DNA of 64,000 nucleotides, taken from the NCBI GenBank assembly GCA_013423385.1, contig BLZA01000049.1, positions 739,695-803,694 on the forward strand. The letters run 5' to 3'. The stretch comes from Naganishia liquefaciens (lineage: Eukaryota > Basidiomycota > Tremellomycetes > Filobasidiales > Filobasidiaceae). The notes below the pieces were generated by a model that saw only the letters and a list, made by a program, of their open reading frames with translations, was not told the origin of the DNA and did no database searches. Shown here piece by piece: positions 15,611 through 27,307 of the stretch; positions within the stretch are counted from its first letter, which is position 1; each line of letters begins with the position of its first letter. The position numbers and the translations under genes were made by a program.

Positions 15611-16268
15611 GTGCGATCCTCTGAGCACCTTTTCTCTTCTGTAGCCATCCGAAACTTGCAACTGCATAGATGTATCCGTAGCCTGAAAGAAACTCAAAGA
15701 CTGGAAAAGCGAAAAAGAGTTGTATCAGCTTTAATTCCAGCAATATTAATATCCTTGTTTGATTATTGAGCACTCGTTGCCGCGTTTTTTGATTCCCTCG
15801 CAGCTACTGCTTGTTCCATTTGACAGGCTTCCGCAGCTAAGCTTGGTCAGCCGTACGGCTCAGGCGATACGAAATCTAAAGTGAAAGGGTCTGTGCAAAG
15901 GATACTTGGACGGTTCGCTTCAAAGTTTACGGTGGCGGAGTCCAGAAAGCGAGGTGAGGTTGGAGACCCAGCTGACTAATCGAGCGAGGTCAGGATCCGC
16001 GCGGCGTAGCAGGCGTCAGGCATTCAAGCGCACCGTCATGTCGTCCCCCTCGGTATGATGAGCGATCTTTCGTAGAACAAGGGCTCTTGACCTGTCGTCC
16101 GTACAGCCCCATACGAGGACACCCATCACGCAGGACTACCCTAGAGAGATCATCCCGCTAAACGCGCAACAGTCCGGCAACCACCACCGAACACAGCGGA
16201 CGATTGCTCACCGACCGATTCGATAATCCAAATCAAGCGACTTCTCTCTCGGCGCAACCCTTATCAGA
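15611..16268. other. Intergenic between Hsp70 and VPS55
   Basis: The first 170 nt are AT-rich (TTTAATTCCAGCAATATTAATA) and probably the Hsp70 3' UTR. The remainder should include the VPS55 promoter. No coding segment or repeat was identified. Confidence 0.4.
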
Positions 16269-16999
16269 ATGCCGGTAGCAGGGCTGAAAAGTAAGTCCAC
16301 GGTTGTCACTGAAAGCACTTGGATCTTTGGAGAGACCAAAGTGCTGATGACTTCACTCTTGCACTTTAGCCGTGATAGCACTGGCCTTTGTGCTGGCCCT
16401 GGGCTTTCTGCTTGTGATCCTCTCATGCGCTCTCTGGTCAAATTGGCTGCCGCTATTAGTCGGTACGTACCGCCGGCAAACGATGCCTGAAGGAGCTCAA
16501 GCTGACGACCAAGAGGTCGTTCCGTATCTCCGTTTTTTCGGAAATGTCTTTATGAACGACTAGCCATCACTTTTGTGCTCGCGCCCGTGCCAAACTCCAT
16601 CTGCTCGAGGTGTGCTGGGGCCGATGATATTTCGCCAGAGTATAATTCGTGAGTGCCCCGCCGCGAGATGCGGTCGAGCCCATGACACGGAAGCTGACGT
16701 GACAAATGTTTCCCGTACTCGACCTGCTTCTTACCGCCGAATGCTAATCTGCCCCTGCGCCATGTCGCATCCCGATCTACACTCAACATGAAAACAATCA
16801 CAGCGCATATACCGACTTTGGTCATTTCCTGACAGGCACACTAGTCGTCACGGGATTCGCTATGCCCCTGATATTCCAACATGCGCAAATCATTGAGCCC
16901 GCCGCATGCTGGATGTCGATCGCCGGGGGAAGTCTTGTCTACGGCACGATCTTGGTGTACGCAGGGGCCTTCTCGGAAGGCCATTCCGACGACTTTTAA
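16269..16999 (+). CDS. VPS55: Vacuolar protein sorting protein Vps55
   Basis: Small four-helix endosomal membrane protein that acts with Vps68 in late-endosome to vacuole transport. It is the fungal relative of the leptin-receptor overlapping transcript family. Four exons (16269-16290, 16370-16462, 16564-16648, 16804-16999) yield 131 residues, as expected for the family. Visible hallmarks are the first helix VIALAFVLALGFLLVILSCAL, then NWLPLLV, VLAPVPNSIC with the conserved Cys pair (CSRC), DFGHFLTG, and the last helices. The 22-nt first exon starts at ATG 16269 (MPVAGLKT). No open frame longer than about 75 residues covers it, so it is easily missed. Confidence 0.93.
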
Positions 17000-17638
17000 A
17001 TGCGGAACAGCTCTGTCGGGCACGACAAGGCGATGTTGGGTATGCGTCAAGGTTGGACTGCAAGACGTCAAGTGAATCTGACAAGCATCTCCTAGCCTTT
17101 CCCCACACTAGATGGGTCTCGATCTGGAATTGGCCCATCGCTGCGTAGTCAAGACACACTAGCTGTTGCGGCGCCCGCCCACGGTGCCAGAGAGGAGCGG
17201 GGAAGCGGAATTGTGCTTTCTTGGCTGGGTTGTATTAGTCTCATGACGCGTCCTTTGATTGTGCGATATGCGTCGATAAATAGCAGTTACAGGCTTGGAC
17301 TGATGGCAGTTCGATGCGAGCGGCAGTACTGCAATCCACTGCCTTGAATCGCCATGAAACCGATGTCGCCGAGCCGCTCGCCTACTTCACTGAATACCAC
17401 TCGCGACTCTGGCATCTAGGACTCTCCGGCCGGCCACCAATCCTTGATGGCTGAGCAGCACGCGCCGCTCGGTGATGACGAATAGCCCGAGCGCGATCGG
17501 GCGAAATTCACCTGTGGCATCCCTTTCCCGTGTGCTGTTGTCGGCAGATGGGCCATAGTGTCAACTCGGGGCATCCACCATCATGTCCGAGCGTGCTGAG
17601 CTCCGGCAGCCCTTGAATCTCCCGTGGTCGAACCCGTC
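17000..17638. other. Intergenic between VPS55 and REX2
   Basis: About 640 nt without a supported gene, most likely VPS55 3' UTR and REX2 promoter. No repeat or clear motif was seen. Confidence 0.35.
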
Positions 17639-18934
17639 ATGTCAGAGATCACCCCTCTGAGAGCCAAAGATGGGCCTCTTGTTTGGGTTCGTCGCGCATC
17701 GCCGTTCAAGTCGGGCCTGCTTTGCTAAACTTGGGCTGTTCTGTGGATCCTTGTATCCTCAATGAACAGATAGATTGCGAGGTGAGCGCTCCATCTACTC
17801 GCCAGGACCAATGAGCTTATAAGCTTCTTGGCGCTTTCTAGATGACAGGTAACGTCCAGGCCTTCGGCTAATATACTTGAAGACTGAAGGAAGGCACAGG
17901 TCTGGACGTTCAGACGGACATGATCATCGAAATCGCGGTCATTATCACCAACGGTAACCTTGATCCTGTTGATGAAGGAATCGAGTATGTCATCAAGACA
18001 GACAAGGATGTGCTAGACAGGTTTGTACACCGGCAGGGCTTTGCGGATTGCGCACTAATGGCACCTTGGCGACAAAATAGGATGGGAGAATGGTGCACTA
18101 AGCAGCACGGCGTGAGTCTCACAGACGACGATAAGAACCCTTCTGCTGATCTGGTCAAATCATGTGATAGGAATCAGGTCTGACCGCGGCCTGTTTGGCT
18201 TCGCCCTACACGTACGAGCAGGTCTCTGCTGAAATTCTGGCATACGTGAAAAAGTGGATCCCGGATGAACGAACGGGAATTCTCGGTGGGCTCAACGAGG
18301 CGGTATGCGACGGGAGCGAGACGACTAACGTCACTTGTGTGGTTAGCTGGAAGCTCGGTGCACGCGGATAAACGGTGAAACAAGCGATGACGGCCGATCG
18401 GAGCCTTGCTGAAACCTCACCAAATTCAAGATTCCTCGCCAAGGGCATGCCCGAGCTTGATCAATATCTACATTATCGAATCGTCGGTGAGTCTAAAGAC
18501 CTTCTCTCTGTTGACATGTTCTAATCGCCCTTTTCGTTTGGCAGATGTCAGTTCCATCAAGGTGAGATCCGGTGACAGTGTCCGAGATACATAAGTTGAC
18601 GTCGGCATTCTCGCAGGAATTGGCAAAACGCTGGTACCCAGGGGACGTAGCCCGAAGGGGCGAAAAGGAAAAGGAGCGCTTCATCTCACACCGGTGTGTG
18701 TCTTAGCGAGCCTATCGTCTACCGGAGCTGATCAGCGAGGCCTCCCAGCGCTCTGGACGACATCAAGGCCAGTATCAACGGTAAGTACTGAAGACCGAAA
18801 CGATGCTCATATTTGACAAGCGGGTCGTTCAAATATCGATAATCTTTGCCGTTGCAGAACTGAAGACATACCGACGCGATATCTTTCTTTCACGAGAAGA
18901 ATACATCGCAAAGCACAAAGTCGAGGAGAGCTAG
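17639..18934 (+). CDS. REX2: Oligoribonuclease (DEDDh 3'-5' exonuclease)
   Basis: Degrades short RNA oligomers to nucleotides, mostly in mitochondria. Twelve exons (17639-17686, 17770-17781, 17842-17848, 17900-18020, 18081-18111, 18171-18285, 18347-18374, 18431-18486, 18545-18561, 18617-18693, 18740-18780, 18858-18934) total 209 residues in phase. The second and third exons are 12 and 7 nt. The DEDDh site is complete: WIDCEMTGLD (two acidic residues, split across microexons), GSSVHADKRFL (second acidic motif), and HRPPSALDDIK (His and Asp; written HR-PPSALDD). YRIVDVSSIKELAKRWYP is the family signature before the last motif. No mitochondrial presequence is obvious, although the first residues are short. 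Assignment is firm; localisation is inferred. Confidence 0.92.
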
Positions 18935-19263
18935 ATCCACCCATAGGCTTCAGCTGGAAGCGCGTTGCTTATTGCTGCTATATTCGCCGCATTGTATCAG
19001 AATCACATGATTTTGATGACACTGGCATGATGATCAGGCGGTTCAGTGTCAACGCACCCATAGTATAGAGCCATGGTCGTTCTCGTTATCCTGCTAGAAT
19101 GTCTACCTGCTTTCTTGCACCTCATCAGTCCACCTTCTTTCCGTGAAAGGTCATGTCCTCAACCTTCCGGATAACGGTCAATTCGGCATCTCACCTGTGA
19201 GTCGACTCGAGAAGGGCGATTGTGGTGGTATATATTACAACAAGTTCCGTGACAGCAACCAGC
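18935..19263. other. Intergenic before tRNA-Glu
   Basis: AT-richer spacer holding the REX2 3' UTR and the 5' flank of the tRNA gene. Nothing else was recognised. Confidence 0.35.
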
Positions 19264-19359
19264 TCCTTCGTAGTACAACGGCTAGTATATCCGCCTTTCA
19301 TTCAGAACATTCTTCTGTTATGTCCGCGGGCGACCCGGGTTCGACTCCCGGCGGGGGAA
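19264..19359 (+). tRNA. tRNA-Glu (UUC) with 24-nt intron
   Basis: Acceptor TCCTTCG pairs with CGGGGGA (with G-U wobbles), followed by discriminator A at 19359. The D-arm region TAGTACAACGGCTAGTA and the T-arm CCGGGTTCGACTCCCGG are standard. The anticodon stem TCCGC pairs with GCGGG, and the loop CTTTCA-C reads anticodon TTC. A 24-nt intron (about 19297-19320) sits at the canonical position, one base after the anticodon. Internal A and B boxes are thus present. Confidence 0.9.
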
Positions 19360-19705
19360 ATATCCTTTTGCTCCAGATTGCGCAGGGCGTTCTCGTCTTT
19401 TTGCTCTTTTGTCGGCAACTCCCCCCCCCCCCGGTAACTCCAAGGCCATTTAACTTGAAGCTTTGCTTTTGCTTTCTAGGAGTGTGCAGCCGGTCCCAGT
19501 GTTTTTACGGTTCGAACGTAAAAACCCTCGTCCATGCCTTCTGTCCTGTTGGTTTGTACAACGAAAGAATGCTCATCTACAACTCCAAACTTGACGACAG
19601 CTCCAGCCGGGAATGCTGTACGTCAATGCCGGCTCTCTACTGCTAGCCTTTGCCATGACATGTACTCGTGCGTAGACAGCATGTTTATACATTGGATCGC
19701 CACAT
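19360..19705. other. Intergenic between tRNA-Glu and MFS gene
   Basis: Contains a T-rich stretch after the tRNA (possible Pol III stop, TTTTTGCTCTTTTG), a run of 12 C at about 19421-19432, and the MFS gene 3' UTR. No gene was seen. Confidence 0.4.
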
Positions 19706-22083
19706 CTATGCAGCCGCCGGGGCCTTTTGAGTGCCATCCCGTACAAACACGGTGGACAACGTGGCCAATAGGCAGCAAAAGGTCAGAACACACCATGCTA
19801 GCTGTCGGTCCAATATATGATGCTCTGCGCCGTAGGCGAATGTCGACCTGTCAAGGGGCAAAGTAAGGCCGGAACGCTTGCATACCGGTATCATTGACTT
19901 ACGCAATGAAAGCCGGGCCGAGCGTGCGCACCGAAGATGCCGTCATTTGAGCAAGGCCTATGAAGAGGTTCTCGATGACCAAAGAGCGCGTCGAAGAGCT
20001 CTCCAAGCGACGTACCATTGACCGTCCCAAGCGCACCTTTGGTGGGGGATCTTTGCAGTGTCGCGCGTCAGTGGGGATCACAAACGACGGACCATAGCAT
20101 CGTGTCACTCACGAGGCATTCACCAGAATGGACATACTCGCAAAAGACGTATTGGCGCAAGCTTTGATCCAAACAAGTCCAGCGACGAGCGCGTATATAG
20201 TGTTGGTGGAAGCGCCTTTCTGAGCCAACTGAGTGATGATGGGCCCGGCCGCGGCCACGAGAAAGTACCCCGGCAATGTCCCTCGCAAGCATTTGATGGA
20301 TCCGAATCGGCGGTGGAGTGACGGAAAGAACGCGAGTTGCACGGCGACGGAAAGGAAGCCATAAAGCGATAACATTGACCCTATCGCTGCAGTCTGCAAG
20401 TCCCCACACACGCCTTTCAGTCACATGTCAAGAAGGTTTTCTCCCAAACTCACCGAGAATCCGAGCCCGCCCTTCCCCAATGGCGTATACAGCCTACATC
20501 CGACTCAGCATCGAACCGAATTCTGAACCTTACAAACATACCACAAAGCCCATATGGCATCATGACAAACCGCGACAAACGCCAGGGCGGCGTAGGATGC
20601 GAGCACACTGCGAACGACCGGTGACGCGATGATCTCGCGCATTCCTGGTCTTTCGTCCTTCACGGCCGCCTCCGTTGCGTTGACAGGAACGTCGGCGTCG
20701 ACGCCCGTTTCGTCGGCCACACGAAGATCTGCTTCGGCCTGGAGCAAGTCGTCATGCTTCTTCTTTCTGCTCTCCAGTGACTGGAATCGGAGAATTCAGA
20801 GATATCGAAAAGCATGGTACGTTCGGTCCTGACTCACCTCCTCCAGGTAGAAGAACGCAATGACCCATCCGACAAACGTAACGCTTATCACGCCCGCCAA
20901 TTTCTAAGTACGTCATCGGAAGAATGGTGCCATCACCCAGCTCACCTGGCTGCCGCCAAACAGGGCAAAAGGTACGGGAATTCACGAAAGAGCGTGCTAT
21001 TGCCAAAGAGACGGGGAAAGCGTTCAGCAGGGCGTGGAAGATACCCTCCGATAGCAGGGCCGATCTTTGGTGACGATATCCGGGTCAACACTGCCCGATC
21101 AGAGCAGGCACACAGGATGGCTCACGATGCCGCCTATTGCAAAAAAGAGCGGGAGGAGGGCAAATGCTTGAGCTGCGTTCGTTTCATCCGTGATTTCGCC
21201 GACCACTACCACGGAGACGTTTAGCGTGTTGTGCGAGTGTCCAGACGGGGCGGCATCTCATACCGCTCTTAATGGCTGGAACATTTCCGTTCAAAGCTGT
21301 CGACGCCAAGCATTAGCAGCAATTCTAAAAGACCAAGAAGCGACTTGGCCAACCCTCACCTCCGTTTATGCATCGACTGACTATTAGCCACCAAAAGGCT
21401 TTTCCGAACCCAAAGGATACGGTAGACAGTATGACGCCTGCGATTCCGATAAGGATGATGGGTCTGCGCCCCCACTTGCTGCAAATTCGGACGAGGTGGA
21501 GAAAGAGGGAGACGTCGAATCAGCGCCCATGTTCCCTGATCACGCTACCAACGCACTCTGACAGCCGGCCCCAAGTCAACACGGTCATACACTGTGTAAA
21601 GCCAAAGACACTCTCGATTACGCCTTAAAATGAGGGAGATCAGCTATTGAAGGCATCAAGGATGACCTGCATACCTGCATAGTATCCCACTTGACTCGGA
21701 TCCTTGGCGATGTGAAGCTTGTCGACCATCTGTAATCCGCGATCGTGAGCGGAGTGGACGCTTCGATCCCGCGTAGACTCACTTCATTGACGAAAGGGTA
21801 GATCTGCGGCGCGCGCGGTCATGATGAGCTGCCGAAAAGCATTTGAACAAGTTCAGAACTCACGACACTAGAGGCAATGGGCTCTGCCAGCTATGCTTTG
21901 GCTCTCATCAGCGATGGCTCTTATCGGCGATGGCTCTACAGGACAGGACCGTCCGCGTACGAGCGGGCGACGCACCCGGATGAGGCAGACGACGATCAAC
22001 TGTCGCCATGGTACTGGCGTCGGTTTCGGCTGTGCACGCGGCCGCAGGGATGCGTGCCTCAGGAGCGGCTGGCGTTCTGACAT
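19706..22083 (-). CDS. Major facilitator superfamily transporter
   Basis: Multi-exon membrane transporter of the fungal MFS group that contains zinc-induced-facilitator-like and related members. From ATG 22083 (MSERQPLLRHASLR) it proceeds through LIVVCLIR, LAEPIASSV, IYPFVNE, KDPSQVGYYAG, ESVFGF-QCMTVLTWGRLSE, and KWGRRPIILIGIAGV. This last gives the WGRLS...GRRP loop 2-3 signature of MFS. Then come GGALNGNV, GEITDETNAAQAFA, PIIGGYL-PAERFPRLFG, a variable cytosolic loop (LQAEADLRVADE), and the second half with a helix around 20411-20109. The last exon ends VFVRDGTQKAPAAA, stop 19706. About twelve helices are expected. Substrate cannot be told from sequence. Exact exon borders in 20750-21860 were followed by family alignment and are approximate. 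Confidence 0.85.
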
Positions 22084-22622
22084 GTTGTCGCTGTGTAGGG
22101 GCAGCAGCCGACTGGAGATTGCAGCGGGGGACGCCCGTTGAGGAGGAAGCGACGGACAAGAGAGAGAAAGAGAGAAAGAGAAGAGGAGCCAGTCGCGCAC
22201 AAAGTAAACAATCCAGTCAACCACCGAGACATCCGACTTGTCGTTTGGGATGCATATCGTCCCCCGCACTGCCCTGTCACCGCTCAAAGCACAGCAGCCA
22301 GCCCTCGCAGCCCTGCCCGTATTCTACTCGACGTCTCCAGAGCCGCAAGTACAAACAGATCAGTCCACCTGCCGAGCTACCTGCCGTCGGCGAATCACTA
22401 GACCGATCGAATCACGCCCTCCCCGCATCTCGCAAAACGGTAGATCATCAACCAACTAGTGATGGTTCGGCATCATTCCCCGTCCTCCATAACCCTCATG
22501 CTAATCAGCCACGCTTCCCCAAGTCCTCCTCTGGACTAGGACTAGGCCGGCCCTCTTCTTTCGGCCGAGACAGGCCGACACAGAATGCGCGGATCGCGAG
22601 TCGCGGGAACAAGGCGCCCAGG
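22084..22622. promoter_or_regulatory. Divergent promoter region, MFS gene / EF-hand gene
   Basis: Shared upstream region of the MFS gene (-) and the EF-hand gene (+). It includes a purine tract of GAGAGAAAGAGAGAAAGAGAAGAGG type at about 22155-22187. The frame of the EF-hand gene remains open back through 22300 or beyond without a nearer ATG, so part of this stretch could be an upstream exon. Confidence 0.45.
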
Positions 22623-23365
22623 ATGGCATCCGGCGGGGCATTCCAGATGTTTACGCCGCCGCAGTACGTTTTGTCCTTTTCTCGGAGATGTGACAGCAGA
22701 CTTGATCATACCCCTCACCAGAATCAAGCAATTTCGAGAGGCATTCACGTTGATTGACGCTGATGGCGATGGCAAGATCACAGAAGATGATTTGATCGCC
22801 ACATTCGGCAATCTAGGTTCGTCCCTTGTTCCCTTTCCCAGTTTTCCACTCATATATTCCGCCTTTTAGGTCAAACACCCAGCCAAAAGGTCCTCGACTC
22901 CCTCCTCACGCAACCAGGTGGATCCACAACGGCCCGCACCATCAATTTTACCCAATTCCTCACGTTATTCGGCCAACATCTGCTCGAGCTCGCGGATTCC
23001 GAGCAAGAGATTCTGGATGCGTTTGCATGCTTTGACGAACATGACCTTGGGTATGTGAATGTCGGGCGAAGTAGTGCGGGAGAGCGGGCCGGGGCGGAAG
23101 GGGCGGAAGGAACAATAGGGCAGGACGGTTTGAGAGGCTGGTTGAGGGATTATGGGGACAGGATGAGTGAAGACGAGGTATGAAATCCCGTTGGATCACA
23201 CTTTCTCGCAAAAGACCTGCTCATCTTCATCTCACATAGCTCGATCGATTCTTCAAGGGCCCATTCACGGACAAGCAGGGTAGACTGGATTACGTCAAGT
23301 TTGCAAAGACACTGAAAGTGAATGATGCCGATGAGGTGGAGTCGCAGCATCGACGGCAGGAGTAA
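22623..23365 (+). CDS. EF-hand protein, myosin regulatory light chain-like
   Basis: Four exons (22623-22663, 22722-22816, 22870-23177, 23240-23365). The protein starts MASGGAFQMFTPPQIKQFREAF. It has one canonical EF-hand loop, DADGDGKITEDD, followed by a degenerate second half (FDEHDLGYVNVG, GWLRDYGDRMSEDELDRFF). One intact calcium site near the N-terminus plus GDRMSEDE is the pattern of myosin regulatory light chains, which bind the myosin II neck and act in cytokinesis. Calmodulin is unlikely because only one loop is complete. A Gly/Ala/Glu-rich insertion (SSAGERAGAEGAEG) interrupts the third hand. The start is uncertain, because the reading frame is open upstream and could be spliced to an N-terminal extension. 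Confidence 0.75.
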
Positions 23366-23881
23366 GGAAAGCTGCGTTGTGTACATAGCAAGAGCCCATG
23401 GTTTTATGTTGTAAAGTGGTTCATGCATACGACATTCACATTTGCATGCGTCTATAGTGTCAACGGAAAGCCGAGTTTAGTACGGAGGACCGGACAGCCG
23501 GCGGAAGTACGGAGATGGAGGCGTGCTGGTCGTCAATCGATCAAGACTACAGTGTATCAATGATTAATGGGTCACATGGGCTCGGCCGGACCACGCAGAG
23601 CAATCCATTCCTTCCCCTTCCCCTCCAGAGGAATCCCCACCGAACTTACCAATACAGAAAGATCACAACACTGGCTGAAATATGCTCGGTCGGCGGGGCA
23701 CGACGGCGACTGCGCCTGCCGTCACAACAGGTATTAGACGCCCGACGCGGCGTGGATAATTCAGGTACTCAGAACACCAGGCTCGAGATATGAGACGATC
23801 CGCGCAAGAAATCGACTCTCAAAGTGCGATGTCCTCAAGGAGACTCTGCCAAAAATAAAAGGCATTGCGATTGCAAAAGTG
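23366..23881. other. Intergenic between EF-hand gene and tRNA-Val
   Basis: About 515 nt, with scattered short open frames but no splice-supported gene. It presumably holds the EF-hand gene 3' UTR and the tRNA 3' flank. Confidence 0.35.
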
Positions 23882-23977
23882 TATCCTCAGGGAGTTTCGA
23901 TCTCCCGACCGCATGCGTGACAAGTGTCCAAGAATGGAGGTTGTTAAGCATGCGCTCTTCCGCTGAGCTATGAAGAC
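23882..23977 (-). tRNA. tRNA-Val (AAC) with 24-nt intron
   Basis: On the minus strand, acceptor GTCTTCA pairs with TGAGGAT, with discriminator A. The D stem GCTC/GAGC is perfect, and the anticodon stem CATGC pairs with GCATG around loop TTAACA-C, giving anticodon AAC. The T arm is GGGAG-ATCGAAA-CTCCC. A 24-nt intron follows the base 3' of the anticodon. A Leu(UAA) reading was considered but would need a long variable arm, which is absent. Confidence 0.87.
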
Positions 23978-24505
23978 TGATGTGACATTGGCTTTTGTGT
24001 CAATATCTATGATGTGTTGTAGAAATCAGACTCGCTAAGCGTTCGCTCCTGTTACGAGCGGAGAACGCCTTGAAGATCGTTGTAACATAGAAGGCGTGTC
24101 GAGTTGACACCCGCACTTCGTGTCGAACCCAAACGACATTTCTCATCCAGACATGAAGAAGATTGAGCAGATGCCAAGCAGTCTCTTTGACATCAGGGAA
24201 TGCCTGCGGAAGCCATCCCTCAACAGTTGGTAGATTTTGGCCAGAACCCGACGTCGGAAGAACTTCCAAGCCCCTCGCTTTTCTTTGAGCCAAAGATCTG
24301 GCGCCGTCGAAGAGACACGTCTGCGATGGAATCCACGCCTCAGCTCACAAAGCGATGAAAGTTTGCGACTTTGCGTTGATAATTGCGCAATGACTCTGGG
24401 CTAGGCCTTTGACAGCCGCTTCTTCAAACTAATCAAGCGTTCGCGTCATAGTTCTACAATACAGCTACAAAGGTTGTACACGGGTGCGATCGTAAACACC
24501 ACTTC
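23978..24505. other. Intergenic between tRNA-Val and TVP38
   Basis: A 97-residue open frame on the minus strand (24000-24293) lacks an ATG and any recognisable domain, so I do not call it. Otherwise tRNA flank and TVP38 3' UTR. Confidence 0.35.
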
Positions 24506-26196
24506 TTAGATCCGGCGCACCACCGGATGAGCAGCATCGTGCTCAGTGTAATTGTTTGCCGGGTACTGTACACCATCGGCTTGGATAACGTTTCCTAGAG
24601 CATCGACAGGCGGCGGAAGCTCGTCGTTGGGTACACCGCGAGATGCCATTTCCGCCCTGTGGTTACCGTGAGTAAAGCAACGCTAGATGAGTCACGCGCA
24701 AACGTACCTCATCTCCCTCCATACTTCTATGCGGACCTTGCTCATCCTATACCAGATGAACCAACCGGCGCCGATACTGACGACGGCAGTCACAGCCCAA
24801 ACGATGTCCGAAACGACGTGACTGTTTTTTGTCGTACCCGACTCGCCCGCAAGAACAACTCCAACTGAAACAGCAGTGAGTTTAGCGAAGAGCCTCCGGA
24901 CAATGTCGCAAACATACCATAGACGTTGACGAGCTATCAGATAGGTTCATTCATCAGGATATGGCCTGGTCGCGCAGAGCAAATGCAGCTCACCTGCTTG
25001 GGCAGACTCAAGACTAATGCGACACAGAATTTCCAAAATGGAAAGCCGCAGACGGCGTAGACGATCTATGTCGCGACAGGTGAGCTCAAGGTTTTCAGAT
25101 GCTGTCTGCCGGCACCAACCGTAGTGAAGTGTCTGAATCGGACGATCAGTCAGTCCTGACCGGCTTTCGGTATCAAGGTTCGACTTACGTTGGAATTGCG
25201 CTCAAACGGGATAGCCAACACAAACGCATGCCACCGTCCCTTAAGACTCTGGCAAGACTGTCATAGCAAAGGATCAGCAATGCAACGTCGAAATTTCAAA
25301 GGGGGAGAATCATACCAAGCATAGTTCAGACTCTTCTTCGCCTCCTTTTCTGCCCGTCCCCTGCACCAATACTTGAAGACGCTGTTCGCCTCACACACCA
25401 TCAGATGTGGTCTCACATCTACCGAGCTGTAAGCTTACATAAAATTCGCGACTTCTCCCTGCAGGCAAGAGGTTTCAGCTACTGAGGAAAGTCTTCAGGG
25501 AGACGGACACACCAATATTGTCCCCGCAGCTGCGATACCGAATCCCTCACCGAGACCCCATACGACTCCCACGAGAATCAATACAATCTATAGCGGGGAT
25601 TAGCTTTGTCCATGTTGGAACGGCTCGCACTCACCTCGTTACCAAATAACGGCGGAAAGGACTGTCGCAGGATGAGTATTTTCCGCAGATATCACGAAGT
25701 ACATGCTGGACTCACCAATCCAAAGATGATGGCGATAGGAATTGCCCAACCGCCCTTGAGCGCTCGAAACTTGTTGGCTGCTGGTGTGAGCCAGTGAATG
25801 ATGTCGGTGTGAAAGAATGCCATGAGGGCGACGACCACGCTATGCGACGTCAGAACACGAAATCTAGTACAAACATGACACCTACACCAAGAGAATAACG
25901 ATGATGTACCACTCTGCAGCGATATTAGCCTCAGATCCACTCCTGACAAAGCTCAACGTACTGATCATCCTCTTGTCGAGCCAGAATTCCTTTCGTTTGA
26001 GCGCATTCCAGTCCACCATCCCCTTCTTCAACATCTCTTCCTCTTCCTCATCCAGTGTCGACTGCTTGACGACCGCCGTTGTCGAGTTTTTGGAGGTGTC
26101 CGGATCGGTAAACGCATATGGCGTTGGCCGTGAGGTCTGTTGTGGATGTTGCATGGCGTCTGAGTTGTCTCGTGATGAAAACTGCGTATCCGACAT
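24506..26196 (-). CDS. TVP38: Golgi Tvp38-like membrane protein (DedA/VTT family)
   Basis: Polytopic membrane protein of the SNARE-associated/VTT (DedA) family found in Golgi and endosomes; members act in lipid scrambling or vesicle traffic. The start at 26196 (MSDTQFSSRDNSD) opens a hydrophilic acidic N-terminus (TLDEEEEEMLKKG). Then come helices and the family core: WAIPIAIIFG, PPLFGNEIVLILVGVVWGLGEGFGIAAAGTILGE, VFKYWCRGRAEK, CLARVLRDGGMRL, LSRLSAIPTHFTT, YAVCGFPFWKF, LSLPKQLVNVYVGVVL. A final helix (IVWAVTAVVSIGAGWFIWY) precedes a cytosolic tail ending HPVVRRI. It is split into about a dozen exons, including a 13-nt exon coding part of THFTT. The usual GH of IPGHFTT is TH here. Strong family match; specific cargo unknown. 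Confidence 0.88.
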
Positions 26197-27307
26197 GGCG
26201 CTGTCGTGACTTGCAATCAAAGAGAATATAGGAGATGACTTTGGTGAATGACCGTTGCCAAGAAGGTCGATGGGATGAAATATCGCTCGAGCCTTTCCAT
26301 TCCCCCTGCACAGCGGAAGCTTAAAATAGCAACATGACGATGAACGGCACTATTTCGCCCATTCTTACATTCGAATATGATCATGCAATCCGACCGTGTT
26401 TGATGCATCATGCATCGGGGAGACGGTGTTTCGAAGCTCCGAGAGTTGAGCCAAACATGGGTGGGGAACTGCCGTGCTGCACGACTGTATCGCTACAAGA
26501 GCGGCTTGCGCGCCGCCCCATCTCCTTGCGATGGTCATTATCGCCGCTTGCGGACGGATCATTCACATATCGGACATCTTAGCCCACCAGCGAAATCAAG
26601 ATGACGCCTGGCCGTATCTTTTGCCAGACCTGACGGTGACGGGCATATGTCCCGTCACGCCATTTCCATGTGCTCAAAACATCTGCCCCCCACAACAAAT
26701 ATTATAAGAATCCCCCGCCAAACGGCTTTCCCGCCCGTGCGATCGTTCTTAGTCGAATTGGGTGAAACACTGAAGCTGTTACGGACGATCACTGCGGATG
26801 CAACTGTGGGCGGTCGGGTACGCTAGACGATCGGTAACGCCGTTCCGACGCCGAATGCCGGCGGGAATGCAGGTAACACTGACAGGTCGCGAAACGATTC
26901 GCATTGAAACTGGTTGAAGATGGCAGTCGAAATCTGGTCAGGTTGCTAGCAAGCAAGCTCGACTCTGTACTCCTGTACCTTAGAGCGGACTCAGATTGGT
27001 ATCCTGGATCGCCCCGTTTCCTCAGCTGTTGCGTCTGCTCTATGTGGCAACGGGGTTGACACGGACTCCATCGTCTAAAGCCCTAAGCCCATGGAGCTCC
27101 AGATACTCGAAATGTGGGGAAGTGTGCCTCCACCTAGGCACCTCCGATAGATTCCCGATATTCATGAAATGGAGGATTGCAACCAAAGTGGCATCGAGGT
27201 CGTCTTTCAAGCGGGGTAGCAAAATCCAGAAAGCGACATTGAGAGGTATATAACACTGGACTTCCGGGTGAGATCTCTACCTCCAACTCTTGCCTTCCAT
27301 CGCCACC
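26197..27307. promoter_or_regulatory. Divergent intergenic, TVP38 / chitin deacetylase
   Basis: Long 1.1-kb region between divergent genes. A good TATA box, TATATAA, is at 27247-27253, 55 nt before the chitin deacetylase ATG, suggesting a regulated promoter. No gene is supported; the short frames at 26334-26700 are unspliced and unrelated to known families. Confidence 0.5.

Noticed and set aside
19421-19432. Run of 12 C
   Set aside because: Simple homopolymer in the tRNA flank, no feature attached; could also be a sequencing artefact.
22155-22187. GA-rich tract as a mobile-element trace
   Set aside because: A simple purine tract in a promoter region; no flanking duplication.
23882-23977. 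tRNA-Leu (UAA) reading of the minus-strand tRNA
   Set aside because: No long variable arm; shifting the anticodon stem by one base gives perfect pairing and anticodon AAC (Val).
24000-24293. 97-codon minus-strand frame
   Set aside because: No ATG, no domain, no splice partner.
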